Origin: Acanthaster planci
Taxonomy: Eukaryota; Echinodermata; Asteroidea; Valvatida; Acanthasteridae
NCBI RefSeq assembly: GCF_001949145.1
Contig: NW_019091445.1
Location: 371,772 to 435,771, forward strand
Direction of reading: 5' to 3'
DNA length: 64,000 nucleotides
The notes under the pieces are model-generated. The model did no database searches and was not told the origin of the DNA. It was given only the letters and a program-made list of their open reading frames with translations. The translations under genes and the position numbers were made by a program. Every line of letters starts with the position of its first letter. Within the stretch, counting starts at the first letter, position 1. Shown piece by piece: positions 51,601 to 63,524 of this stretch.

Positions 51601-52880
51601 TCCTTTCCCGTCAATGGCATTTTCTGTCTGATACAGCACAGTTAAATTTTTTCAAACATGCAAACTCACCCTCAAAAAGCTCCACCTGTTGATGGACGAG
51701 TAGCTGGTCGACCTGCGTCAGATATTCAAGACCTGGTGGACACCCGGGAACCGCTTGCGGGTGAGGCATCCATTGTATCTGCCCCAGCGGCGCAGGCGCA
51801 CCAGATGGAGCCACCACCTACAGCAAGGAAACGAGAAAAACAACCGCCAGGGTCTGTAACTCTTGCGCTGAAATGCAAGTAAACAACACATATCCGCGGT
51901 ATCTAAGCAAACACTGGCCTTTTGTGGACTTTAGCCCCGTAATAGGACGCAGGACTCAATTCCTCAAATATTCAAGTTGTATCCTGCTTGACCCACTTTA
52001 GGTACGAGATCCATCCTTCAAAAGAAACGGAGCTTCATTTCAAACGTACAATTTTGACAGAAAGTTTGAAAAATGTATTGTGCGTTAATTAAACGTAACG
52101 CAATTATATCCATACGGTGACTCTATATTGAGCCACTCCAGTTTCTGAGCAACGTTGAACTGGGTTACATTACTATATTTAGAATGCAGTATTGATTTGT
52201 CATTTTAAAGCATTTAAACAGTGCTCCAATCATTTTCCTTCTAAGAGTCATTTCTACTGAAAAATTGCTTCTTCTTACGTTTTGACTTTGGCCAACCTGT
52301 TGCAAAATGAACGCTGCTGGGTGGCATCAGTAACACGTTTTGTTCCACAGGATGAGACAAACTTGGGACTGATATTTAGAGAAAAATCCGTTACCTTGTG
52401 GGCCGTACGTATTTGCACAATGCGCTACGCGCTGAAGTTCTAGCATTTTCAAGCAGCGGATTTCATCAATGCTTTGACAGTCTTTTTTCGGACTATGCGG
52501 CACCCCTCAAGCCGATGACGGGAAAAGATTGGTGCAAGTGACTGGTCACACTGCCACGTACATGTACATGTCCCATTTGGTATTGATCGGTTTTAAGGGT
52601 AAAAAGTGAAATTTATCGAAACAGAAGCTTCCATTGAAAGGTACTATGGCGCATTTTAAAAGCCTATCAGTGAGCCTAGTGGGCTACTCCACATTTAGAC
52701 AGATACTTGTGCTCTTTAGTAACTTACTGGCTGCATTCCACTAGCCTGGATCTGAGGCTGCTGTGGAGAGATGTAACCCTGCTGTGCACCAGCAGCAGGC
52801 GGGGCAAGTATGCCAGCCGCTGGCCCTCCATCCGGAACGGTACCAGCACCGAACGTCTGGTATTTCACATCAGAGGCCAT
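45678..52880 (-). CDS. Phospholipid scramblase, nine exons
   Basis: Minus-strand exons: 52880-52728, 51817-51670, 50960-50883, 50331-50255, 49752-49622, 49091-48971, 48640-48538, 47135-47077, 45728-45678; 921 nt, 306 aa, with all phases matching. The start has ideal context (AAAATGG). Order: a Pro/Gly/Gln-rich N-terminus (1-65); WMPHP then [19 protein letters not shown] (about 77-95), the family hallmark; [15 protein letters not shown]; the Cys cluster CGGCCWC (164-170), the usual palmitoylation region; [45 protein letters not shown] followed by DFMYFE, the C-terminal helix. The family (about 300 aa) acts at membranes in Ca-dependent phospholipid movement and signalling. Odd points: Lys263 stands where human PLSCR1 has the first Asp of its Ca-binding loop, although Phe271 and Asp274 are kept; and exon 4 ends at a weak donor (CAG|GTCGGA). 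An assembly gap lies in the last intron. Confidence 0.95.
45818..46046. other. Assembly gap (229 N)
   Basis: A run of undetermined bases lies in the last scramblase intron. Because the flanking exons join in phase, no coding exon need be missing. Confidence 0.99.
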
Positions 52881-55614
52881 TTTGCTTTTGAAATGAGAGA
52901 AGTACTTTTGCCGACTCAATGCGATGAATTTAAGTTATTTGGCTCCACACAGATTGGAGTTTAACGTCAAACTGAACTTTGGTCTGCACGACCGAACGAG
53001 CTCTTGCATTTCGGGTCATATTTACACTGACGTGTGAAACATCGGTTTGAAAAGAAGCTCCACCAAAAATATAACTCGTAAAATATGGCACTGACCGGAG
53101 TTCAAATCTTACAGCGTGAAGAAATATTTGCCTTATAATCCCTCTTTAATATGTAATGTTGATCTCGTACAACCCTAACACTGCTCAGTCCTCCAACAGG
53201 TGAAGGGTTGAGGAGTGTTAGGGTTAAAGACTTGAGTCAAAAAGAGGCACCAGATCGTACGTCAATAAGGCACTGATTTCAACTGCATACGATGCATACG
53301 CGCTACTATTCATGATACTTTGAGAGCATGAGATGTGCCCGGAATATTTTGGGTGGGACTGGCAGTTTCACCTAAATTCAATTTTCAGAACAATTACATG
53401 CAGTTTTTTTTAATGGCGCCCTCTACCGTTACAGAAAGCAATCACGGGTTGTGTTTGCAACCCTTGTCTCCTGCAGTACATTGTGCGCGGAGACAAACCA
53501 ATGCAAATCCAGTCTTGCGCTGAGGCTAGCATTAATTACCTACATAACTACGTGCTCCATTATACTCTCCACTTAGGTTCTGTTTACATTTCAATAATGA
53601 TTGCAATATTGACTGATGAGCACCATGCAAAGCCATGCGTGGTTGAAGAAAAGTGGAAGTCTTGGAAATGGCATTACTTGTTTAAGAGAGTGACAGTGCG
53701 ATTCGGTGCCTGGTACAGTTGACTGGGTGCCTTTCAGCATTTCACTTTCCGAAGGATAATTTATACAGGAGATTTCAGAACAATGCACAGGGCATAATCC
53801 CTGGGGGTAATAATTATTTCACCGTAATCTAGCAGAAAACAACTGTCAAATGAGATGTCATTGCAGTGAAAATGCCTTCCGGTGCTGCTAACAGGCGTTT
53901 CAGGCGGACAGGGCTTCCTATAATAAAGTAGGGCTAGTGGCATAATATGCCACTACTGTCTCTTGGGTTTTCGCTTCATGCAAAGGTCAAGTGCATCATG
54001 CAGTGGGCTAGGCGAGTACAGTCATGGAGAAAGGACAGCTTTACGAGCTGCTCGATGATCGTTTGCCACCCGTCCTTTTTTTCGAGGGCCTTTTACTGTT
54101 GAGTTACAGGTGCCATTAAGTTCGAACTTGCCCTGTACGTAGAAGAGACTGGACACTCTGATGGCATCACATGGCAGGCCACGTCATGTAGGGCTGCGTT
54201 TTTTAAGCCTTTAATCTATTCAGGTATAGGTCCAAAGAGGTTCAAATTTATTATATACCTAGACAGGGGCGTATATCTACACATGAAAATTGAAATCATA
54301 TTCAGAAAAAGATCATCATACCAGTTGACGTCAAGTTATAAAGGTGAATTTTTGTATCTACAGTACCAATTCAAGGGTAAATGTAATCTGTGCAATATGT
54401 TAACAATAAGGGACACCATATCACAGGGAAACTTAAATTAACAACAGCCGAAACAGCTTATGAAATCGTTATGATTTCAGTTTTGGTAAAGAGATAAGGT
54501 AAAGGATTTGTGAGGAGTGAGGATTATATCGTAGCCCTACTATTGTGAGAAAAAACCCTTAATGTTATGCAAAGGAGACTGTCAACAAACGCAAAGTGCC
54601 TGGGGATAATTCTTATTACTAATAAGTCTGCAGATGCAAAATTAATGTGAATATAGACCCTCAAAGTTGACTCCTATGGCGCGCTTCCGGAACCATTGGA
54701 AAGGAAAAAACATGCGAAAATGTAAGAATTTGTAATATTTTGTGGTTTAGTTGCTTCTTAAAACTTCAACTCGTAAAAGGTCTTTGGTAAAATATTTCCT
54801 GGCATCAGTTATAGGAACTTATATGTGCCTGACCTGAATGGGAAAAATCCTGCCAAATACTGACCTATCACAACATAACAGGAAATATAAAATACATGAA
54901 GAACAGCCCAACGCGGTGGTCTTATAGAGGATGAACAGTCACGGAATTAAATTTTATGGTAGTCCTCCGATGAAAGCTGAAATAAAAACAGACTAGAATA
55001 TGTTAATTTAAGGATTTTGTTATTGGTAATGACATAAACATTAAAAAACAATCTGCTTTTACTACAGGTTCTAATGCTTAATCGAACCTTAGTGCAGACA
55101 AAAACCCCATCAGGTCAACTTAAATAAGTCTAGAACCCATAGACTGCAGGTAGAGGTAAGTGTTTGCAAAGCTGTACGATCTCGTTTTCATGTAAGCACG
55201 GGGAACGCAAAACAATCCTGCAAAGAGAGCTAGGAACGATGTTGCTGGAAGAGAAAGACCGTTGTAGAAAATTCTTCTAGGAGACTTTTCCAAAAAAAAT
55301 TGTTAATTAAGGAAGACAAAGGAAAAATTGTGACAATTTGGGGCGGTTTCAGTTAGAAATCATTTTCCCAAAATTATCAAACGTGATTAGACGGCCCCAC
55401 ATAAAATCCCCAAAGGCAGACTACGCGAGTGTTCTGAAATTTTCAGGCTCTATTATGACCCCTCTGTAACTGCACTGCAAATATGGCTGGACTATGGGCT
55501 GGACGAAAGGTCAAATTCCATAACGTCAGCGTAGATTCCCGACAATTGTTGGCACACAAACAAGACTGGACTGCACTTTTACGTGCTGTACAAAATATTC
55601 TATTGTGTAGTCCA
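52881..55614. other. Intergenic region upstream of scramblase and cofilin
   Basis: The scramblase (minus) and cofilin (plus) diverge from here. A short hairpin lies at 53171-53225. Small open frames in this stretch show no family features. Confidence 0.5.
53171..53225. repeat. Short hairpin with aaccctaacact arms
   Basis: aaccctaacactgctca at 53171 is mirrored by tgaggagtgttagggtt ending at 53225, with one mismatch near the loop. It lies about 290 bp upstream of the scramblase start codon. It could be a tiny inverted repeat or a structured upstream RNA; no terminator role is expected in an animal. Confidence 0.65.
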
Positions 55615-57240
55615 TGTTTTGCAGATGAGCGTCTATGATATCTGCGCATGTTTGGTGAAATTACGAAGGTTGATCGTTTGACCCGTCAATTATTTTCTAC
55701 CAATAAAAAGACCCGGATCAAAGGCCTTTGGCAACGAAAGTTTTGTCACTTAGTCACCCACACTTACTCGTGCCTGGCCAATGGTAGAAGGACACGCATA
55801 CGTAGCATTTACATATAAGGGTAAACGAAAGACCTCGGATTCCTTAAGGGCCCAACTGGGTTAGAAAGTTATGCAGATTTGCATTTTCAGCACGAATTTG
55901 ACATACCGAAAAGAGAGCACGTAAAATTGACCCTTATTTCACTTAACTCACTTGACTTAAATACAATTTGCCTCTTTATGCAATTATTTTTCTAAAGTAG
56001 TTACAAAAGCATCGCAAATCGACTTTCCTTCGCACCGCTTAACTAAGCCACCACGTTTTTGCATTGCCTTGTGGGATACTTTTCCAAGTATATAACCGGC
56101 TCAGCGGGTCGGTTCAAATACTTGGGTCAGGCCCGAGCCTGCGAGAAATGTCACGTGAGTATAAAATGGAATGCACTACTAGGCGGTTCGAAAAAGTGAA
56201 CCCATGTTCAATTTTCAAACAAGTACTCATCTGCAGCTGATTTCGAGCAACCCACTCAAAGGATAGTTTCCCCACGCCTCTTTTCTGACAAAGAGTCCAC
56301 AATATTACCAGGAGTACTGTTAAAGCTTAACTCGACCTCACAGGTTAGCTAGTGATGGTGGATCTCTCCGAATAATATTCATTTTAGTGCACATGCACAT
56401 AAGTCCACAGTGATTGAGAGCAGTGGCTCTTTAGCAGCTGAAAAGATCAAGCGCTGGTCTGGGCCGCCATTGAGAACCTCAAAGACAGTTCCCCTCCGGC
56501 CCTTAGTATCGTTGGTAGTTGTCTAGGTTGTGTTCAAGGACTTTTCAAATAAATGCAGCTTCATTTGGACAATAGTGCTTTGCAGCTAACACGACTAGGC
56601 ATTTTTCTACAGATGAGTGACTTCCTGGCTTGACCGATTCTATTATGTATTCGTGTACATTTGCAAACGTTCCCCGATAACTCCATCGAGTATTGAAGTA
56701 GTACACCTCACAAAGCTGGGAGGGTTTCAACCGCAAAAGGCACACCCACACTTGCTGATCTCAGGGTAAGACTTGCTTGACAATCATCAGAATGTAACGT
56801 CTGTTCGTATGGGAATCCCATGCAGAGTATTTGTTTCTTTGTCTAACTACATGTATAACTTTATAATTGTCAAAGTTTAGTTGTAGAAATTCGACCGTCT
56901 CGCTTCGACGTCCTCACGGCATCATGTTCTCCATCAAGGTGGTGGTGCTTTTCGTCTCTTTTGCTCACGTCATTGAGGTTGCACTGAGTGATGATTCAAG
57001 GAAAGATAGACACCTGGAGGATCTACTTAAGCGATTCATTGAGGCTCGCAACTCCAAACGTTTTGGTGGGGCTGACTTGTTTGGCAACATGGTGAGTCAG
57101 AGACGATGAGAGATACAGGAGTCTTAGTAAAGACCACCATTCGAAGCCCTCTAGCCACAAATCTGCATCACGAGGCCTAACGTACACAAGAAAGCCCTAA
57201 GAAAGAGCAGTGCACAATCCTTTTGTTTTGTTTCTGTTGT
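55615..57240 (+). repeat. Tandem segmental duplication, unit 1 (cofilin 5' region)
   Basis: This unit aligns with 62392-64000 in the same orientation. It begins near tgcagatgagcgtctatga and covers the upstream region, exon 1 and most of intron 1 of the cofilin gene. The alignment is diverged upstream and nearly perfect around exon 1. Unit 1 carries about 420 bp (roughly 55690-56105) that unit 2 lacks. Confidence 0.9.
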
Positions 57241-57871
57241 TTCGCTTAGTCGGGGATAGAAGTTGATGCTGAGGTTCAGAAACTATATGACGACATAAAA
57301 CACGATCATGCCTACCCGTGGGCCATCTTTAAGATCAATCCACAGAAGACTCGAGTGATTGTCGACGCCAAGGGTGCCAGAGGCTACAGTGACTTCCTAG
57401 ACGCTCTGATGGCATCAGGGGAGCCACGATACGCCATTTTTGACACTCCCAAGGAATGGGGTGGGGAAAAACTCGCTTTCATTTCTTGGTACGTATTTAC
57501 TTACATTTGTGCAAGTGTTTTTAAATAAGGCATTTGAAACAAGACAGTGTCAATCTATCATCCATTACCATAATGGAAAGACTGATTAACGACTGACCTC
57601 ACAAACAGACTAAACAAAAATAGATAACTTTACTCATTTTTTGTAAGCAGATGAACGTTTTGCCGCGTAATCTGACTCAAAAGTCAAGATCTCACTTTCC
57701 TTACTTTCTAGGTGTCTTGACGATGCCAATATTGGACTCAAAATGATTTACGCCTCCTCTAAGGACACCTTGAAGAAAAAATTTGAAGGCCTCAGTATAG
57801 AAATGCAGATAACAAACAAGAACCAATCAATCAAGGAAGAATTAATCAAAGGGATTGCGAAGAATGCCTGA
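56924..57871 (+). CDS. ADF/cofilin with N-terminal signal peptide and propeptide-like exon
   Basis: Exons: 56924-57091, 57250-57488, 57712-57871; 567 nt, 188 aa, phases 0 and 2. Exons 2-3 encode a complete ADF-homology domain (57-188): SGIEVDAEVQKLYDDIKHD, FKINP, RYAIFDTP, KLAFISW, and the actin-binding helix KMIYASSKDTLKKKFEG (146-162). Such proteins bind and sever actin and are normally cytosolic, and in vertebrate cofilin genes exon 1 supplies only the initiator Met. Here exon 1 also ends with ATG before GTGAGT, so M56-SGIEV would give ordinary cofilin. The same frame, however, is open upstream to ATG 56924 and encodes a signal-peptide-like start (MFSIKVVVLFVSFAHVIEVA) plus a charged segment with KR at 36-37 and 45-46. 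Either a secreted precursor, a cytosolic protein from the inner ATG, or both could be made. ATTAAA near 57957 may be the poly(A) signal. The ADF call is firm; secretion is inferred. Confidence 0.88.
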
Positions 57872-59764
57872 AGTCTACTTGCTGGCAGGCCATGAAGACT
57901 TCAACTTCTCTGTTACCGTAAAATGTTTGAGGGGCAACAGGGATCATACTCCCGTCATTAAATTTATTTTAATTAATTGAAATTATATGGGAACACATTA
58001 TAGACACTGTATTTAATCAACAATAATTTGATGAACTGTGATGCACGCGGAGTTTTTGTTTTCATTTGAGATTTTCAGGTTTTAAAAACATCAAGTGATT
58101 CCCTTTTGGAACATATACATTGGTGGGAATGTGTTGCAAAACGTTACCCTAAAAGTGATGGGGTCTACGAGAAAAAGAAATTTCAAGTTGTTTACCCTTT
58201 TGTTTGTCATTTAGGATTCATTAAATGACAGCAAAATAGTTGGCTTTGCATGTAAAAGCACACAAGTTTAAATTTCTGGAATAGCATAATTTAATAGATA
58301 ACGGCCTCTTTAGCTATAGCAGAAAAAAGGTTTTAAAAAAGTCTGCCTTGATCTGGCATATGTATCATCTCTAGACTGAGAACTGTAAAAGCTTATCTAT
58401 GATGGTACACATATGTATCTTAGTAGGTGCTGAATAGATGAAGAAAACCGCGAAAAATAGTTGACTGTTATATATCTTTCAATTCTTTAACTATTACTTT
58501 TATTTTTGTAATTATTTCTTCACTCACGATTTACTTCTTATAATCAGTTTGTTTTCTTGAGAGGTGGATGTAATATTCTGAGTTTTTATTCTTGTTTGAA
58601 TGCTTTTCGTTTTGTAGTAATCTGTATTGGTAGTAATCTGTATTGGTTTTCCTGGCCGATTTCAGCTAAACGTATTTCGAATAAAAAAGTTGCACTTCAT
58701 TCACATATTCCTTTGGTTCTTTCTGGCAGTTTTCAAGTAATCACCCTGCTCAGAACAATGTTAATGGCATAGTTGCAATAGTTAAGTGGCTTTGGACCTT
58801 TTTGTGTGTAAGTTATCTAAAAGCCGAAGTTAGTCCCGTTCACCCCCCCTTAAATGTCGATATACATTCTATACGTGTACGTAGCGAGCACAAGCTTCCC
58901 TTTCTGTAACTTTATCGTATCGTCATTTTATTATAGGGTCATCGTTGTCGACTGGAATACTGATTCTGTTGAAATGAAGTTAGAAATATACTAATTAAGT
59001 TGCTCATGCACAGCGAATTGTTGCCCCATAATGAATTTTTGCGTTGGTAAAACATCCCGTTGGCTTTTTTAAAAGATAGATCTTTTCCTTTTGATTCACT
59101 GCAGCTTTAATTCTATTTACTTGCTTAGATGACATAACAACAGCGCCCTCAGTTATCAAGGAAAGCATGGATAATTTTAGAAGTTTTGAAACGTGAACTT
59201 TCCAATGCATTTCACAAAACAGGAATGTAAAAGAGTTTCATACATTGAAGAAGTTCCAGCTATACTCTAAGGGAAAAGTTCTCAGTCACAACAGTTACGC
59301 AAACAATGACGATGACTTCAGACTTTAAGGTTCGGCGTTTTAAAGATAAGCTCCTCATTTGATATTCCGAGGGCTAAAGGGGCCTTTGCCCAGACCCCAA
59401 AAAGGGAGCCCCCTCCTTTGAAAAATATTGAGACAAAAGTCTGACTGGACTTTTCACTTTCCATCTGATGATTGGGGCCAAGCATGGGTCACAGCGTTGA
59501 GCTTTCCTAAAAATCTTCCTCGCCCCAAACTGCAAGAGTTTGACTCAGGGAACCACACATTACTTGAGATTCGTTCCTGTCACTTTCTTTTCGATCAACC
59601 TTGATAACAATCTGCATTGATAATGCATCTACATTTTTTATGTTGCATACTAGGCCTATGGCATATATCAAACTCAAACGCGCTCAAGGTTTCTGACCAC
59701 CGTGCAAGCTGACCTGGAACATTTCTGAAATTGTACAGTCATTGTAAAGACCCATGAGCAGTCC
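57872..59764. other. 3' flank of cofilin copy 1
   Basis: Contains the presumed 3' UTR and AT-rich sequence. No gene or clear repeat was recognised. Confidence 0.5.
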
Positions 59765-60940
59765 TCAATGTGGACCAATTTCCGTATCAATGTATAAAAT
59801 TTTAAACAAAATAGATGATAGCCAATAGCTCTCGTCTTTTAACACTGTAATTGCCCTCAGTACGACCGACCTTGAAAACTTGCGTACGCTTTTACCTTCT
59901 GACCGTTTTGAATTTGCACATAACTGCACCAATGCTGGTTCAACTAGCATCTGTATCAACAAGAAGTGGCACGTAAAATCTGGAAATGTCAAGATAGGAG
60001 AAGAGGTTAATTTCTCCTTTAGTAGTCTGAAGGCTGTATCACATTCCTGAGTCCAGTTAAACTCAACTTTTTCCGTGCAAGTTTATGTAACGGTGCAGCC
60101 ATGGTGGCAAAATTTCTTATGAAGCACCTACAATAGGTGCATAGCTCTAGAAAACTCCTAGCATATTTCAAATGTTGTGGAGTGGGCCAGTCACGAACCT
60201 TGGCCGTGTCCTCCGAATCAGTTTATACTCTCTTACTTGAGACAACGTGACCAAGATAACAAATGTCTGTTTGGAATTAGAAACATTTTCTTTGTTACTT
60301 GCGACCTGCTTGTGATAGCCTGGTAGAAACCTAACCCAACCGAAATATATATGCTCGTCGAATAATGATGCAAGGAGGAGAACAGATTTTCAGATGAAGT
60401 CCGCCCACAACCAATTCCATCAGCCTTTCAAACATTCTAAGGGCATTGCATAAAGGATGATTCCTGTTGTGAAAGCTGTCTTTTGCCTATCCCTATAGGG
60501 TTCAGTTTGACCTGCCAATAACCGCTTGCAAGGTCTAAGGATGAAAACCATCTAGAGCCAGATAGGGCATCAAGACTGTCATCTTTGCAGGGCAACGGGC
60601 AAGCATATTTAAGAGTTGCTTCATTATTAAATCTTCCTGTAATCTACGTAAAATCGTGTAGAACCATCCTTCTTTTTGACCAATATTATAGGACTTGTCC
60701 AGGAACTAGAAGGTGGCGATATCACACCTGACTCTAACATGTCATTTTTTTGTTTCTTTGCCTCTTGTTTGTGATGACACAGTAACCGCTGGGCTGGCAA
60801 ACGCTGATGTTTGGCAGTTTCCGTATCAGTGTTATGGAATACAGTTTCTGTCCAACCAAGTTCACGTGTTTGAGAAAATGATTCCCTATGTGCACGTAAC
60901 AAGTCTGTCAATTTATGTTTCTGTTCTTTTTCTAAATTAA
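59765..60940 (-). mobile_element. Ty3/gypsy-type LTR retroelement pol relic
   Basis: The minus strand encodes the start of a gypsy-type reverse transcriptase domain (LESGVISP, SSWTSPIILVKKKDGSTRF, VDYRK), and farther along fragments resembling the region leading into RNase H (PDF...). The element is an incomplete, decayed fossil; LTRs, gag and integrase were not found. It lies between the two cofilin copies in opposite orientation. Confidence 0.8.
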
Positions 60941-60999
60941 CTTTATGAAGACATCTGGTGATTTTGAGAATCATTTTTTTGTAAATTAGTTGCTCAAAA

Positions 61000-61090
61000 C
61001 AAATTAACGGCCAAATGGAATGACCTTCCATCTAATCCTACCTCTGTTCATGCAAAACAGCCTGGTTTGTCACCAAAAAGTTCGGGGTTG
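61000..61090 (+). repeat. Dispersed repeat D, copy 2
   Basis: This is the partner of 18613-18704. In one frame it reads KLTAKWNDLPSNPTSVHA, which resembles the tail of a transposon reverse-transcriptase frame, but the fragment is too short to classify. Confidence 0.65.
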
Positions 61091-62391
61091 TTATTGCTCA
61101 GTGTTTTTTAATTTACAATTTTCTCCATTGCGTTTTTGTCTTATAACTTCCAAACCCGTCAGCCAGATCTTGTACTTATTGATTGTAACTTTTTGGTTGA
61201 CAATTCTATTTATTTTTGAATAGATGCACGTGAATTACACTGTTTTCAAATTGTTCTGTGACAAGAATGTGGAATCGTGTTGGTGAGGATGAAAAGTCTG
61301 TTTGATATGAAGTACATGTAGATGGCATGCTCTCAGGTTCCTTTTGGGTTTCAGTCTTATATTTTTCTTCTCTTCATTCTTCGTTGTTTCTTTCCAACAG
61401 AAACTTAAACTTCATTTTCTGGAACCTTATTTTTGCGACAATCTCAGTTTAAATGGACACAATAGCACTCTGTTTTGCAGCTATCTCTATGATGCAATTT
61501 GGGAGACGGAAAGCCGTACATTTAAATGTGCCGATTTCAGAAAATTTTAAAGATTTGGCTCATGCTCCTTGAATTTCTTAATTTTGGACCTGATAGCATC
61601 AGACATAGGGCTGAATTTTACTCCAGGTTCGTACCAATTCCTATTAAATGTCTTTTCTCTTTAAGGATGTTTTCATAGAAACACACTGCCCAGTCGCGAT
61701 CTCTTCAGTGGCTACTTGAGTATAAATCTCACTCCTTGAAAAGTTTATCCGTCGGTAAAATTTCACTTTACCAGAGCTCGAAAAGTATACGTGTGCGCCA
61801 AACAGGATTACATGGCCGTACCTCACTCAAGAGGAATTATGGGATAAGTTCAGTTAAGCGCTTAGGTTAAATATCATGGACCATCTGGAGCACATTTCGT
61901 GGCAATTTTCTTCAACACGGTTCTCAAAATTTGACTTAATGACCGCTGTTTTTCATTTCTGTATGTGTGAAATAGTGGGGTTTTTTTGTAATATAATTCT
62001 AATTGCCTTTTACAAATTAGGATTAGTACTTTATGTTTGTAAATATCTTCTGTTTTTAATTCCCCAACCATCGACGTCCATCCTCCCTTTTCTCCCGTTC
62101 CTTATGTTCAGTTATGGTTTGTTCTACATGCATGTCTATAGATGTCGGCGTACTTTTTGATGACTCTCGCTCATGTCATATCATTTTGATTCTCATTTTT
62201 TATATAGTTGTAAATTTGACTGCATGTTTTATTGTGTATATACCATTGTCGTTAACAAGATGACTTATGTGATTTTCCCATTTTTTATGTTTTTGAACTT
62301 ACAGATAGATTGTTTTGCAGTGCCTACGTAATTCAGCCGTATAGCTGCGAGAAAGCAATATGTAACAAACCGTAACAATAGCTTGCAGACG
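61091..62391. other. Intergenic stretch before the second cofilin unit
   Basis: T-rich sequence with small open frames rich in Phe and Leu, typical of AT-rich non-coding DNA. No gene was recognised. Confidence 0.5.
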
Positions 62392-63074
62392 AGCGTCTAT
62401 GAAATCTGCGCGTGTTTGCTGATAAATTACGCAGGTTGACTGCTTGACTGATCAGTTCAAATACGTATAGTATGTGAGAAACGTCACGCGAGCGTCAAAT
62501 AGAACGCAGTGCAGGGTGGTTCCAAAAAGAAACCATGTTTAACGCGATTGCTCACCCACTTCCAAATTTTGGCCCCCTAATAAAAGCTTGCCGCTGATAA
62601 AAATGTAGCTCTATATCCACCTTTGTGTCAAATAAGTATTAATCGAACACCTGCAGCTGATTTCGTGCAACCCGCTTCAAAGGAAATTTTTCCGAAGCCC
62701 CATTTTCTGACAAAAAAGCCAACAATGTTACTGACAGAACTGTTAGAGCTTAACTCGACCACACGGGTTTAACAGGTGACGGTGGATTTCTACGAATGAT
62801 ATTTAGTTTAGAGCACACATAAGTCCATATAGTCAGTGAGGGCAGTGACCTTTAGCAGCTGAAAAGAAATCAAACGCAGGTCAGTCTGCTATTGAGAACC
62901 TCGGGGACAGTGGTGTCCCCTCCGGCCCTTAGTATTTTGGCAATCGTCTACTTTGTATTCAAGGGGCTTTCAAATAAATGCAGCTTCATTTGGACAATAG
63001 TGCTCTGCAGCCAACACAACCAGGCATTCTTCTACATTGTTACTGCGTTGACCGATTATATAATGTATACCGAT

Positions 63075-63233
63075 GTGGCGATCTCAGCTGTCTCCTGGTC
63101 TCAGCGGTCCCCCTTACCAAATATGGTAAAATACGTCATGTCATCTCTGCGCACAACAACGGAAAAGTCGTCCGTTTAATGTCTGGCTATTCAGGGGGGA
63201 CTGCTGAGACCGGGAGACAGCTGAAGCCGCCAC
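63075..63233. mobile_element. MITE-like insertion with 37-bp imperfect inverted ends
   Basis: The left end gtggcgatctcagctgtctc then ctggtctcagcggtccccc is mirrored by the right end ggggggactgctgagaccgg then gagacagctgaagccgccac. Unit 1 of the duplication has no such sequence at the matching site (gtattcg directly followed by tgtacatttgc), so this is an insertion younger than the duplication. ACCG flanks both sides (63069-63072 and 63234-63237) and may be the target duplication, apart from two extra bases on the left. It is non-coding and lies about 290 bp upstream of the second cofilin start codon. Confidence 0.85.
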
Positions 63234-63524
63234 ACCGGTACATTTGCAAACGCGCCCCGAGATCTCCATCGAGTATTGAAGTAGTACACCTCACAAAGCT
63301 GGGAGGGTTTCAACCCCAAAAGGCACACCCACTCTTGCTGATCTCGGGGTAAAACCTCCTTGACAAATGCCAGAATGTAACGTCTGTTCGTATGGGAATC
63401 CCCATGCAGAGTATTTGTTTCTTTGTCAAACTATGTATAACTTTATAATGTATACTCCTTTACAGCGTTGTCAATGTTTAGTTGTAGAAATCCGACTGTC
63501 TCGCTTCGACGTCTTCACGGCATC

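Noticed and set aside
53171-53225. Telomere-like aaccctaaca word
   Set aside because: Only a single, non-tandem copy in each hairpin arm; not a telomeric repeat.
61344-62160. Phe/Leu-rich open frames suggesting membrane proteins
   Set aside because: T-rich DNA gives such frames by chance; no consistent splice sites or family motifs.
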